Below, piece by piece: positions 1 through 6,484 of a DNA stretch of 64,000 nucleotides; position 1 is the stretch's first letter, and each line of letters begins with the position of its first letter. The notes under the pieces were generated by a model that had not been told where the DNA came from, did no database searches, and was given only the letters and a program-made list of their open reading frames with translations. Both the position numbers and the translations under genes were made by a program. Source of the DNA: Blastomonas sp. AAP53 (GTDB lineage: Bacteria; Pseudomonadota; Alphaproteobacteria; Sphingomonadales; Sphingomonadaceae); assembly GCF_000331245.1 (NCBI RefSeq), contig NZ_ANFZ01000009.1:682001-746000 (forward strand), in the 5' to 3' direction.

Positions 1-357
1 GGTCCTGGCTTCGCGGTCTTCACCGCGTGCCTGTTCGGCTTCGGCTTTCGGCGTGAACCGGTCGGCATAGCAGACGGTCGTGCCCTTCTCGCCTTTGCGG
101 ACATTGCCACCTGCTGCCTTCGCCTGGCGATAGGTCAGCCAGCGCTGGGAACCATAACCTCTCATGACCACTTCGGCCCAGAGGATCAGGACGTTGATGC
201 CCGAGTAGCGCCGGTCGGTTGCTGCGTTATGCGGCATGCTGCAGCCGCAAAGTGCTGTGTCCCAGGGCTGTACCCAAGGAAGCCGTCCCTGCTCGAGCTC
301 GGCGATGATGCGCTGTGTGACCTCGGTATAGAGGCTGTTGCGGGTAGTGTTTTCCAT
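1..357 (-). CDS. ArdC-type antirestriction protein, N-terminal part (runs off left edge)
   Basis: Reading the minus strand from the ATG at 357 gives 119 uninterrupted codons to the window edge. The protein starts MENTTRNSLYTEVTQRII and contains the ArdC N-terminal (DUF1738) signatures: an aromatic-rich PWVQPWD stretch, a NAATDRRYSGINVLILW block, a GYGSQRWLTYRQA block and a GGNVRKGEKGTTV block. This family binds single-stranded DNA, and ArdC proteins protect incoming plasmid or ICE DNA from restriction. The C-terminal zinc-peptidase half would lie outside the window. An AAGGAG ribosome site sits about 10 bases upstream of the ATG. It supports the reading of 1-7.9 kb as a conjugative or integrative element. 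Confidence 0.9.
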   Translation of the reverse strand, partial: MENTTRNSLYTEVTQRIIAELEQGRLPWVQPWDTALCGCSMPHNAATDRRYSGINVLILWAEVVMRGYGSQRWLTYRQAKAAGGNVRKGEKGTTVCYADRFTPKAEAEQARGEDREART

Positions 358-789
358 GGCCTTGTCTCCTTCCATCCGGCCCCGGCCCAGAAGGGGCGCT
401 GGGGGGCGGCGAAGAAGAGCTGGCAGCCACGCTGCAACGGACAGCGCGCATGCGCCAAGCACCGCAACGAAGTGGAGGACCCGCAACGCGGGTTGCGCGC
501 TGGCCTGGCGTGGCTAGAGGCGATGGACGACACCCGGTGTCCCGCCCGAGCGGGGCAAACGCCGCAGCTTTGCTGCGACCGCAGATGCGCTGCTGAATGC
601 CGAAACACCCTGAGATGCCGTGAGCACAAATATTCTGCTTACGCCGCCATTTCCGGCGATCAGCCAGCAGCGCTCCCCTGCCCTATTGCCTGCGATATCG
701 CCGCAAGTGGCTCGATTGACGCGCAGCGGCACATCGCCAATCTCGTCGCAGGCAGGGGCAGATCACATCACAGGATGGAGACATTGGCC
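358..789. other. Non-coding region upstream of ardC with a chain of short hairpins
   Basis: No convincing gene lies here. The stretch carries several self-complementary elements: GCCCC/GGGGC at 379-397, ACCCGC-AAC-GCGGGT at 479-493, GACACC/GGTGTC at 529-541, a CCCG/CGGG element at 541-554 and CGCAGC-TTT-GCTGCG at 563-577. All would lie in the 5' leader of ardC on the minus strand. Such structure could keep ardC silent or time its expression on entry as single-stranded DNA, but that is inference. The open plus-strand frame across it (from 229) has no coding features until the AlpA start at 790. Confidence 0.5.
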
Positions 790-993
790 ATGGCATCCCA
801 TGCACCCGACAGGTTTCTGAGGCTGAATAGCGTGCTCGATCGTACCGGGCTTTCCAGAGCGACGCTTTACCGAAAGATCCAGGCGGGCACGTTTCCAAAG
901 CAGGTCAAGCTCGCCGAGCGATGCTGCGGGTGGCGAGAATCGGCGATCGAGGAATGGCTGAAAAACCCCATGTTCTATGAGGTGAGCGACTGA
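790..993 (+). CDS. AlpA-family small helix-turn-helix regulator
   Basis: A 67-residue protein with the AlpA/phage_AlpA pattern: RFLRLNSVLDRTGLSRATLYR is followed by KIQAGTFPKQVKL and ends in WRESAIEEWLKN. This is a winged MerR-like HTH that places the recognition helix at about residues 18-30. AlpA proteins act as excisionase activators or directionality factors on prophage and island integrases. The frame is open far upstream, but the start at 790 is preferred because GGAG lies nine bases upstream; an ATG at 775 is the alternative. On this island it may control excision by the integrase at 6485-7711, which is inferred. Confidence 0.85.
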   Translation: MASHAPDRFLRLNSVLDRTGLSRATLYRKIQAGTFPKQVKLAERCCGWRESAIEEWLKNPMFYEVSD

Positions 994-1012
994 CGATCAG
1001 CAAGCGCGGCGA

Positions 1013-1348
1013 TCAAGCGGCGTGACGGTCAAGATCCGGGAACAGAGGCAAAGGCACCGGCTCTGACCGGTCGATCATCGCGCTGCTGTAGAGGCCGACA
1101 TTGAGCCATTCGACAGACCAATGGAGATCGACGCGTTCACCTTCGATGCGAACAACGGCGGCGCCCTCGCGCACTACTGACCAGGTGCACCGCAGTTGCT
1201 CGTCATAGGTGCCCAGCAACAAAGTGCCATCGCTGATCCCGACCAGAAAGCGATCATCATCGTCGAACGGGACGTGCAGTACGGCCTCGATATCGTCGCT
1301 GACCTGCAGGCGCGGATAACCCAGCACAGGCAAAATCGTGATGCTCAT
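1013..1348 (-). CDS. Hypothetical island protein
   Basis: An unrecognised 111-residue protein beginning MSITILPVLGYPRLQVSDD. It is acidic in the middle (FDDDDRF) and predicted soluble, with alternating beta-type segments such as RFLVGISDGTLLLGTYDE, and has no signal peptide or known catalytic motif. The start at 1348 is chosen over upstream in-frame codons because AGGAAAGG precedes it at about ten bases. It is divergent from the small membrane protein at 1413, with a 64-base shared promoter region. Plasmid and island genes of this type are often uncharacterised; no function is proposed. Confidence 0.6.
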   Translation of the reverse strand: MSITILPVLGYPRLQVSDDIEAVLHVPFDDDDRFLVGISDGTLLLGTYDEQLRCTWSVVREGAAVVRIEGERVDLHWSVEWLNVGLYSSAMIDRSEPVPLPLFPDLDRHAA

Positions 1349-1412
1349 CGCAGAATCGCCTTTCCTACTTGAGAACAAAAATAGAACATGACTCCATAGG
1401 AAGGAGTCTGCA

Positions 1413-1592
1413 ATGATCATTATCGATGGATCGTTTCTGCTGGGGTTAGCTGCCGTGCTGACCAGCTTCGGCACGCTGTGGCGGGCTTGGCGTGGTCGCC
1501 CTGCCCCGTCATACCAATATCTCTATGCTTGCCGCAGGGTGTATTGTGAAACGTGCCTCAACTACAGGAGGACAACGGATGAGCGCGACTAG
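1413..1592 (+). CDS. Small membrane protein (59 aa)
   Basis: A short gene starting MIIIDGSFLLGLAAVLTSFG at 1413 and ending at TAG 1590-1592. A near-perfect AGGAAGGAG ribosome site lies six to seven bases upstream, the strongest in this part of the window. Residues about 7-24 form one hydrophobic helix, followed by WRAWRGR, which suggests an inside-positive C-terminal tail. The tail carries three cysteines (YACRRVYCETC). No family is recognised. Its small size means that automatic gene finders may miss it. Confidence 0.6.
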   Translation: MIIIDGSFLLGLAAVLTSFGTLWRAWRGRPAPSYQYLYACRRVYCETCLNYRRTTDERD

Positions 1593-1646
1593 GCGGTGTT
1601 GAAACAAGCCGTAGCGCCATGAGATCGGAGGAGATATTCTCCATCA

Positions 1647-1736
1647 ATGCGCGAGCCGGATCGGGATAAAATCGAATTTGCGGTGATTGCACTGACAATG
1701 ATTGCTGCTGCCCTCGTTTTGCTGGCACGGCTTTAG
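1647..1736 (+). CDS. Possible 29-residue single-helix membrane peptide
   Basis: An ATG at 1647 opens a 29-residue frame, MREPDRDKIE then FAVIALTMIAAALVLLARL, ending at TAG 1734-1736. It has a charged N-terminus followed by one clean transmembrane helix. A GGAGGAG sequence at 1627-1633 could serve as ribosome site, but the 13-base spacing is long. It follows the 59-residue membrane protein by 54 bases in the same direction. At this length chance cannot be excluded. Confidence 0.35.
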   Translation: MREPDRDKIEFAVIALTMIAAALVLLARL

Positions 1737-1884
1737 ATATCGACAATTACAAAACCATCGATCGCTGGACATCGCCCCATTCATCCACAGCTTTTATTGA
1801 AACTTGCAAAAAATTGGTCTCGCCTGTTGATCATGCCCACGATAAGCGTTGGTGACACTAAATAACATTATCGAGGACGCACCC

Positions 1885-2331
1885 ATGACAGAACATTCGC
1901 AAGAGCAGCTGATTACGCTTACCGCAGATATCGTAGCGGCCCATGTTGGAAACAACAGTGTCGCATTAGGCGACATCGCTACGCTGATCACGAATGTTCA
2001 TAAGGCGCTGGCTGGCTTGTCGTCGGTTGAAGCCCCGGAGCCCGAGGAAGTGCGTCCTGAGCCTGCGGTATCGATCCGAGCATCGGTCAAGCACGACTAT
2101 CTCGTGTGCCTGGAAGACGGCAAGAAGATGAAAATGCTCAAGCGCCATCTGTCAGTTCACTACAATCTCACGCCAGCTGAGTACCGCCAGCGGTGGGGCT
2201 TGCCAGCCGACTACCCGATGGTCGCCCCCGCCTATGCCGAAAGGCGTCGTGAACTTGCCAAGACTATTGGTCTTGGGCGCAGCCCTAAAGCCGGTCGTGG
2301 GCGCACGAAGGCAGCCACTGCCGCAAAGTGA
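1885..2331 (+). CDS. MucR/Ros-family zinc-finger transcriptional regulator
   Basis: A 148-residue protein with the MucR signature in its C-terminal half: DYLVCLEDGKKMKMLKRHLS, then VHYNLTPAEYRQRWGL and the ADYPMVAPAYA block. The Ros-type finger reads C75-x2-D78-x9-H88-x3-H92, so aspartate replaces the second cysteine; CysAspHis2 fingers are known among Ros homologues. Family members bind AT-rich promoter DNA and silence or tune surface and plasmid genes. The start at 1885 has GAGG about eight bases upstream; an in-frame upstream start at 1849 lacks support. It probably regulates island genes. Confidence 0.9.
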   Translation: MTEHSQEQLITLTADIVAAHVGNNSVALGDIATLITNVHKALAGLSSVEAPEPEEVRPEPAVSIRASVKHDYLVCLEDGKKMKMLKRHLSVHYNLTPAEYRQRWGLPADYPMVAPAYAERRRELAKTIGLGRSPKAGRGRTKAATAAK

Positions 2332-2711
2332 GGCAGTCTTATCGGAGTTTCGAGCAGCCGGGCCGATAGAGTCGGTCCGGTTGCCAAGCTTCTGAAATTG
2401 GCAGAGCGGTTATTGCGTAACGCGAGACTGTTGTCGCTATCCACGCTCTGATATCCGCCAGCAATATCAGCATTTCTTTAAGGTGCGCCGCCCTGCCCCT
2501 GAAAAGTCCGAATCTGGGACTGAGCGGCCAATGGCAATGTTCCCCTCAAACGGCAGGTTTAGTCAAAACCCGGCATCCAGAGTTTGCTCGATTGGCATTG
2601 CAGCTCGGCCGGTCAGACTTCAGGCGACCCGAGCTTATCATCTCAATGCTGATTATAGGTGATCGTAGCCCGAGCGTATGGGGAGTTGGCAAGCCCGACG
2701 TAACAAGGCCG

Positions 2712-2741
2712 TTGCCACTCTACCATAATCACGGCTATCGA
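2712..2741 (+). promoter_or_regulatory. Possible promoter for the sce7726-type gene; rest of 2332-2747 gap empty
   Basis: TTGCCA at 2712-2717 and TATCGA at 2736-2741 are separated by 18 bases. Transcription would begin near 2748, which is the ATG of the next gene, so the mRNA may be leaderless; no ribosome site is visible upstream of 2748. The remaining gap 2332-2711 has no convincing gene. It holds a weak hairpin after mucR (CCGA/TCGG near 2363-2375). Confidence 0.35.
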
Positions 2742-2747
2742 TTCAGC

Positions 2748-3344
2748 ATGGCTTCGAGACCGCTTCGGGACAGTGATGTCAGACAGGCTGCCTATCGGCG
2801 ATTGCTGACGCACGCCCAGGCTTGTCCCGACACCCTGGTCATCGACGAACTCGGCCTCGATCATGGCAGTTGCCGGATCGATATTGCCGTGATCAACGGC
2901 CACATCCGCGGGGTCGAAATCAAAGCTGAGGCCGATACGCTGGAGCGCCTGCCCAGGCAGGTTGCGGCCTACGGCGAGGTCGTCGACAAGGCCCTGTTGA
3001 TCGTCGATCCCAAACATCTTGCGTCGGCCATGAGCATCGTGCCGGATTGGTGGGGCATTATGATTGCCGAGCGCGGCACGACCCAAGGGGTGCGGTTCCG
3101 TCGCATCCGACCGGAACGAGCAAACAAGGGCATCGATCCACTCGTGCTTGCCCGTCTGCTCTGGCGGCCTGAAGCGCAGGCGATTCTGAGAGGCCTTGAC
3201 GTTTCGGAGCGAGACCTCCGTGCTCCACGCGCGACGCTCTACAGGATGTTGGTGGATAGGCTGCCGCTGCGCCGTCTCTCGCAGACCGTCCGTCAGACCC
3301 TCAAGGCCCGAACATCGTGGCGAGGTCGGCCACCACTTTTGTGA
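2748..3344 (+). CDS. sce7726-family PD-(D/E)XK nuclease-like protein
   Basis: A 198-residue protein of the sce7726 type. The N-terminus has LRDSDVR and a DELGLDHGSCRIDIAVING block, followed by GVEIKAEADTLERLPRQ, a VVDKALLIV strand and VPDWWGI. E34, D45 and the E57-x-K59 pair fit the PD-(D/E)XK nuclease core. No nuclease activity has been shown for this protein. An in-frame start 156 bases upstream is rejected because the extra residues look non-coding. Its 3' end overlaps the converging Beta-family gene by 44 bases, tying the two transcripts together. sce7726 proteins are known to occur next to partner genes on mobile elements. Confidence 0.8.
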   Translation: MASRPLRDSDVRQAAYRRLLTHAQACPDTLVIDELGLDHGSCRIDIAVINGHIRGVEIKAEADTLERLPRQVAAYGEVVDKALLIVDPKHLASAMSIVPDWWGIMIAERGTTQGVRFRRIRPERANKGIDPLVLARLLWRPEAQAILRGLDVSERDLRAPRATLYRMLVDRLPLRRLSQTVRQTLKARTSWRGRPPLL

Positions 3345-4386
3345 TGTGATGGTTCGAGCCGACCCACCGCCATGTGGAAAGGCTCCCGGTGCCGGCAATC
3401 CCGTCTCGGCATTGCTCGATATAGTCGCTGCCGGGTGAGAAACCCGAGCCCAGAAAGTGGGCCGAGCCTGTGACGGTGCCGCTGCATCCCCGATACTGCC
3501 CGAACCCGTTGTCACGCACGTTGACACCCTTCGCAATAATCCAACCATCGTCGCAGGCGTATCGAATCGTCGCGGAAGGCTTCACCTTTCTCATGTCCAT
3601 CTGTGAGTACCCATTGGCGGCAATAGCATAGTCAGCGAAAGTCGGCTTGCGGACAGTCTCGCCGAGAGCAGCAATAAGTGCCCGGAAAAATGTCCATTCC
3701 CGCCGAGGCCAGAATTGGATCGGACCGGTGACCTCGGCCATGGAAGGGGGAAATGACGTACCAGCGAGAATGAAGCTGCGCGCAGTCGCCATGGCATTTG
3801 AAGCCTGGATCGCTGCGGTGACGATGTTAATCAGTACGTCCTGTGGATCCCATGCTGGTGCTTCGAGATCGAGGACGACATCGCAGTCGGCAAGGGTCAC
3901 ACCGATTTGCTGAAGTATTGCACCGACATTGGCGTCAAAGTCGGGATCCAGGGCTTCATCTAGTGAACAACGGAGTACCACCCCGGTCTGCATCATCGCG
4001 TTTGCGGTCTTTACGGCCGAGCGATAGGCTGTGTTGTTGTCGAGTCTGATGACCGGGATAAGCGTTGCACCCCGTGCGAATGCCTCCTCGCACAGGAATT
4101 GCATTGGATGCTTACCGTTCTGCATCACCTCAGCCGGATCCAGCAGGCCGCAGTCGAGCAGCGCAAGACGCGTTCCCCATTTCGCGCCAAAACGAGCGGC
4201 AAACTTTGCGACGTGATCGTCGATCGACTTCGAAGGAGTCCAGGTCTCGAAATCGAAATCGGGGGGGGTGACCTCGATAAGAGGAACAGTCCTGTCTTTC
4301 ACGGCGTCCGGCAGGCGCAAGAGCGCTTGGTATTCGCCCTGCCGCCATTTTAGGATCGGCACGTAGTCGATGTGCGTAATCGGCAT
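3301..4386 (-). CDS. Beta family protein (Beta_protein domain)
   Basis: A 361-residue protein starting MPITHIDYVPILKWRQGEYQ, with TVPLIEVTPPDFDFE, an FVCDIGL-like LALLDCGLLDP strand, ATLIPVIRLD and DVVLDLEAPA. These alternating beta strands are typical of the Beta_protein family (PF14350), found in phages and on bacterial mobile elements, whose biochemical role is unknown. ATG 4386 is preferred over the upstream TTG 4401 because GAGGGGGGA lies about five bases before it. It is the last gene of a three-gene operon, 11 bases after the XRE/ImmA gene. The C-terminal 80 residues are glycine- and serine-rich. Confidence 0.8.
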   Translation of the reverse strand: MPITHIDYVPILKWRQGEYQALLRLPDAVKDRTVPLIEVTPPDFDFETWTPSKSIDDHVAKFAARFGAKWGTRLALLDCGLLDPAEVMQNGKHPMQFLCEEAFARGATLIPVIRLDNNTAYRSAVKTANAMMQTGVVLRCSLDEALDPDFDANVGAILQQIGVTLADCDVVLDLEAPAWDPQDVLINIVTAAIQASNAMATARSFILAGTSFPPSMAEVTGPIQFWPRREWTFFRALIAALGETVRKPTFADYAIAANGYSQMDMRKVKPSATIRYACDDGWIIAKGVNVRDNGFGQYRGCSGTVTGSAHFLGSGFSPGSDYIEQCRDGIAGTGSLSTWRWVGSNHHITKVVADLATMFGP

Positions 4387-4397
4387 GTCGTCCCCCC

Positions 4398-5663
4398 TCA
4401 AAAATCGAACTGTCGGCGAACTTCGCCATTGCCAACGAGCGTGCGAAACAGGGTGTAGTCATTCGCATCCCGCCGGATTCGGCCAGCGATCACCGCAGGC
4501 GCCACGCCAAAGCGTTTGGCATCGGTCAGGACTGCCTTCTCGTTTCGGGTGAAGCGCGACACCGCAAGGTTCCAGTTCGCCTCCGGTATCAGAGCTTCCT
4601 GCGCGAAATAGTCTGCGTCCTGTTCAACCTTGTCGGCCGCCGGCGAATCGTTGTCGTCAAAGATCGCGGAATATTCACCTAACCGGATGTGCAGCTTCAG
4701 ATGGCCGATCTCGTGGAGGAGCGTGAACCAGAAGTTGTCGAGCCGGTCATGGCGAAGCGTCATCGCGACAATTGCATGATGATCAGCCGACGCCAGCGCA
4801 GCACCGTCAAGCAGCGTGCCCGGCAGGTGGCGTTCGATGACCAGCGATATCCCAGCGGCGCGCAGGTATTCGGATGCCATGCGTGGCCCGTTGTCCTGTA
4901 GACTGAGTGCGACAAGGCCTCGGGTCCAATCGGACGTGAGCCGATCTCGATCAAATAGTTGTTTGGGGGGATTGCGATCAGCCAGCGTTCGAACGCGCGC
5001 TTCCCACGCGGCGATAGCGGCCTCATGCACCTGTCCGTTCGATCGAACCGACTTGCGGTGCAAAGCCATCGGCTGAAACTGTGAATGGGCACCATGCAGG
5101 AATGCCGGAATCAGGTCCCCAGCAGCCTTCTTTGCCTGTGAGAGCGTACCCGAGAAGTCCTCGAACCACCCACGCTTGTACATTTCGGCGAATGGGAATG
5201 CCTGCCAGACCGAGGGATCGACGCTGTCGAGTTTGGGGCTTCCGACTAGTTGGGCACGCTCGACGATGTGCACGTTCAGTGCGTCGGCCACCTCGGTGAG
5301 GCGGTCGAGGCTTGCCATCCGGTAGCGGTCGGATTCGTAACGCTGGATCTGCTGCTCGGCGATGCCGAGGAAATCACCGAGATCCCTCTGGCTCATGCCG
5401 CGCGCGATGCGGGCCTGAATTAGAATATCGGGCAGATCGCGCAGGCTGTCGGCCGAGAATTCGGAAATCTTGCCCGCGCGGAGGTCCTCGTAGAAGCGCA
5501 CTTCCTCTTCGAGTTCGTCGATCTGGCTGCGCAGCGCCGAGCGCTGTGCCTTCGCGAACACTTCAGGGAAGTCGCTGATTGGTGTATTAAGCGCGGCAGC
5601 GGCTGCTGCCAGCTTCTCGATCGATGCCTTGGTCGACCTGTACTGCTTTTCGTTGGTGATCAT
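4398..5663 (-). CDS. XRE-HTH plus ImmA/IrrE zinc metallopeptidase fusion
   Basis: A 421-residue, three-part protein. Residues 1-60 are likely coiled coil. Residues about 80-130 form an XRE/HigA-type HTH (RIARGMSQRDLGDFLGIAEQ, then QIQRYESDRYRMAS). The C-terminal half is an ImmA/IrrE peptidase with HEIGH at 317-321 and a downstream EQDADYFAQEALIP segment that supplies the third ligand. Such fusions usually combine repression with regulated cleavage of a repressor or antitoxin after stress or phage signals. Its ATG overlaps the stop of the upstream gene as ATGA, so translation is probably coupled. The likely operator is at 6135-6147. Confidence 0.9.
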   Translation of the reverse strand: MITNEKQYRSTKASIEKLAAAAAALNTPISDFPEVFAKAQRSALRSQIDELEEEVRFYEDLRAGKISEFSADSLRDLPDILIQARIARGMSQRDLGDFLGIAEQQIQRYESDRYRMASLDRLTEVADALNVHIVERAQLVGSPKLDSVDPSVWQAFPFAEMYKRGWFEDFSGTLSQAKKAAGDLIPAFLHGAHSQFQPMALHRKSVRSNGQVHEAAIAAWEARVRTLADRNPPKQLFDRDRLTSDWTRGLVALSLQDNGPRMASEYLRAAGISLVIERHLPGTLLDGAALASADHHAIVAMTLRHDRLDNFWFTLLHEIGHLKLHIRLGEYSAIFDDNDSPAADKVEQDADYFAQEALIPEANWNLAVSRFTRNEKAVLTDAKRFGVAPAVIAGRIRRDANDYTLFRTLVGNGEVRRQFDF

Positions 5664-6127
5664 GGCGTCGCTCCTTTCAGCGGCGCGAGCGGGATGCGGA
5701 GAATGCCCTTGGCCTGACCGGACGACTTCTCGACTTGGAAGAAGTTGAGGAAGGGGCCGCCCGGCCCGTTGGGCATTCCGGCAATGAACATCTCACCGAG
5801 GTATTTTGCTTTTTGCGCTGCTCGCTTGTTGTCAAAATTGAGAAGGACGGGATCGAGCTTGGCCGGGTCGACCCCATCATGCTCCCAGCAGCCGTCATAG
5901 TCGCCCGGGTGCGGCTTCGCGGTCACGAAGCTCCCATCAAGGTAGACATAGCTGCATCCGGCGAGAGCGAGGGCCTGCGCCATGCGGACGAAGCCATCGA
6001 ATAGCCACTTGCGATGCGGTGTGGTCGCGAAGCGCGCCTCAACCTCCGCAAGGGTCGTGTCGTGAATGCCAGGTGGCAGCACGGCCCAAGGGCAAGGGGA
6101 GCCCAGCTCGATCAAGTCAGGTATCAT
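5660..6127 (-). CDS. Nucleotidyltransferase-like protein (DUF6932-type)
   Basis: A 155-residue protein whose centre, YLDGSFVTAKPHPGDYDGCW, matches the polymerase-beta nucleotidyltransferase pattern hG(G/S)-x9-DhD: G65-S66, nine residues, then D76-Y77-D78. PVLLNFDNKRAAQKAKYLGE follows. This resembles the DUF6932 family that often precedes XRE/ImmA genes. Minimal nucleotidyltransferases in antitoxin systems transfer nucleotides to a partner protein or tRNA; here the target is unknown. ATG 6127 is preferred to GTG 6133, since the promoter places +1 at about 6128, making the message leaderless. First gene of the operon. Confidence 0.7.
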   Translation of the reverse strand: MIPDLIELGSPCPWAVLPPGIHDTTLAEVEARFATTPHRKWLFDGFVRMAQALALAGCSYVYLDGSFVTAKPHPGDYDGCWEHDGVDPAKLDPVLLNFDNKRAAQKAKYLGEMFIAGMPNGPGGPFLNFFQVEKSSGQAKGILRIPLAPLKGATP

Positions 6128-6134
6128 GAACACA

Positions 6135-6163
6135 ACAATATGATTGTGTCAATGTACAGTCAA
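6135..6163 (-). promoter_or_regulatory. Promoter and palindromic operator of the NTase-XRE/ImmA-Beta operon
   Basis: On the minus strand, TTGACT (6158-6163) and TATTGT (6135-6140) are separated by 17 bases. The perfect inverted repeat ACAAT-CAT-ATTGT (6135-6147) overlaps the -10 box, the expected place for an XRE autorepressor. The predicted start of transcription, about 6128, falls on the A of the first ATG (6127) or one base before it. Confidence 0.6.
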
Positions 6164-6166
6164 GGG

Positions 6167-6427
6167 CTATACCGGCAGGCGCGGGGAGGTTATGCATCCA
6201 TAGCGATAGCCAGTCACTTTCTTTGCGTTGTTGAAGCAGCAGAGTTCCGCCCAGCTTGGGTCATAAGCGGCGCCGATCGGCGATCCCAATAGCACCACGG
6301 CGGCTTTTGGCGAAACCAACCGTTCAACACAGCGCCCGTCAATGACCGGGTGTGGGTCGTCAGCGGACCGACCGTTTTTCAAATCCGATAGTCCGACAGC
6401 AAACATGACCGGTTGAGAGATTCCCAT
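6167..6427 (-). CDS. Doubtful 86-residue ORF in the 6128-6484 gap
   Basis: An open frame beginning MGISQPVMFAVGLSDLKNG, with GAGGG about seven bases before the ATG. Its middle part, SPKAAVVLLGSPIGAAYDPS, could be coding, but it matches no family I recognise and the codon choice is not distinctive. It ends just before the -35 box of the NTase operon. It may be an orphan gene, a decayed remnant, or chance. Apart from this frame and the promoter, the gap 6128-6484 holds nothing I can support. Confidence 0.25.
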   Translation of the reverse strand: MGISQPVMFAVGLSDLKNGRSADDPHPVIDGRCVERLVSPKAAVVLLGSPIGAAYDPSWAELCCFNNAKKVTGYRYGCITSPRLPV

Positions 6428-6484
6428 ATTCGCGCCCTCGTGACTGCGTGTAGGGGGATTTGCTGCTCGGAAGAAAAATCCTTG

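Noticed and set aside
229-789. Long plus-strand frame upstream of the AlpA gene
   Set aside because: The predicted residues are low-quality (cysteine- and arginine-rich), it covers the ardC gene and hairpins, and the AlpA match starts only at 790.
3293-3548. Reverse-strand and shadow ORFs over the sce7726-Beta junction
   Set aside because: They only mirror codons of the two real genes and carry no start support.
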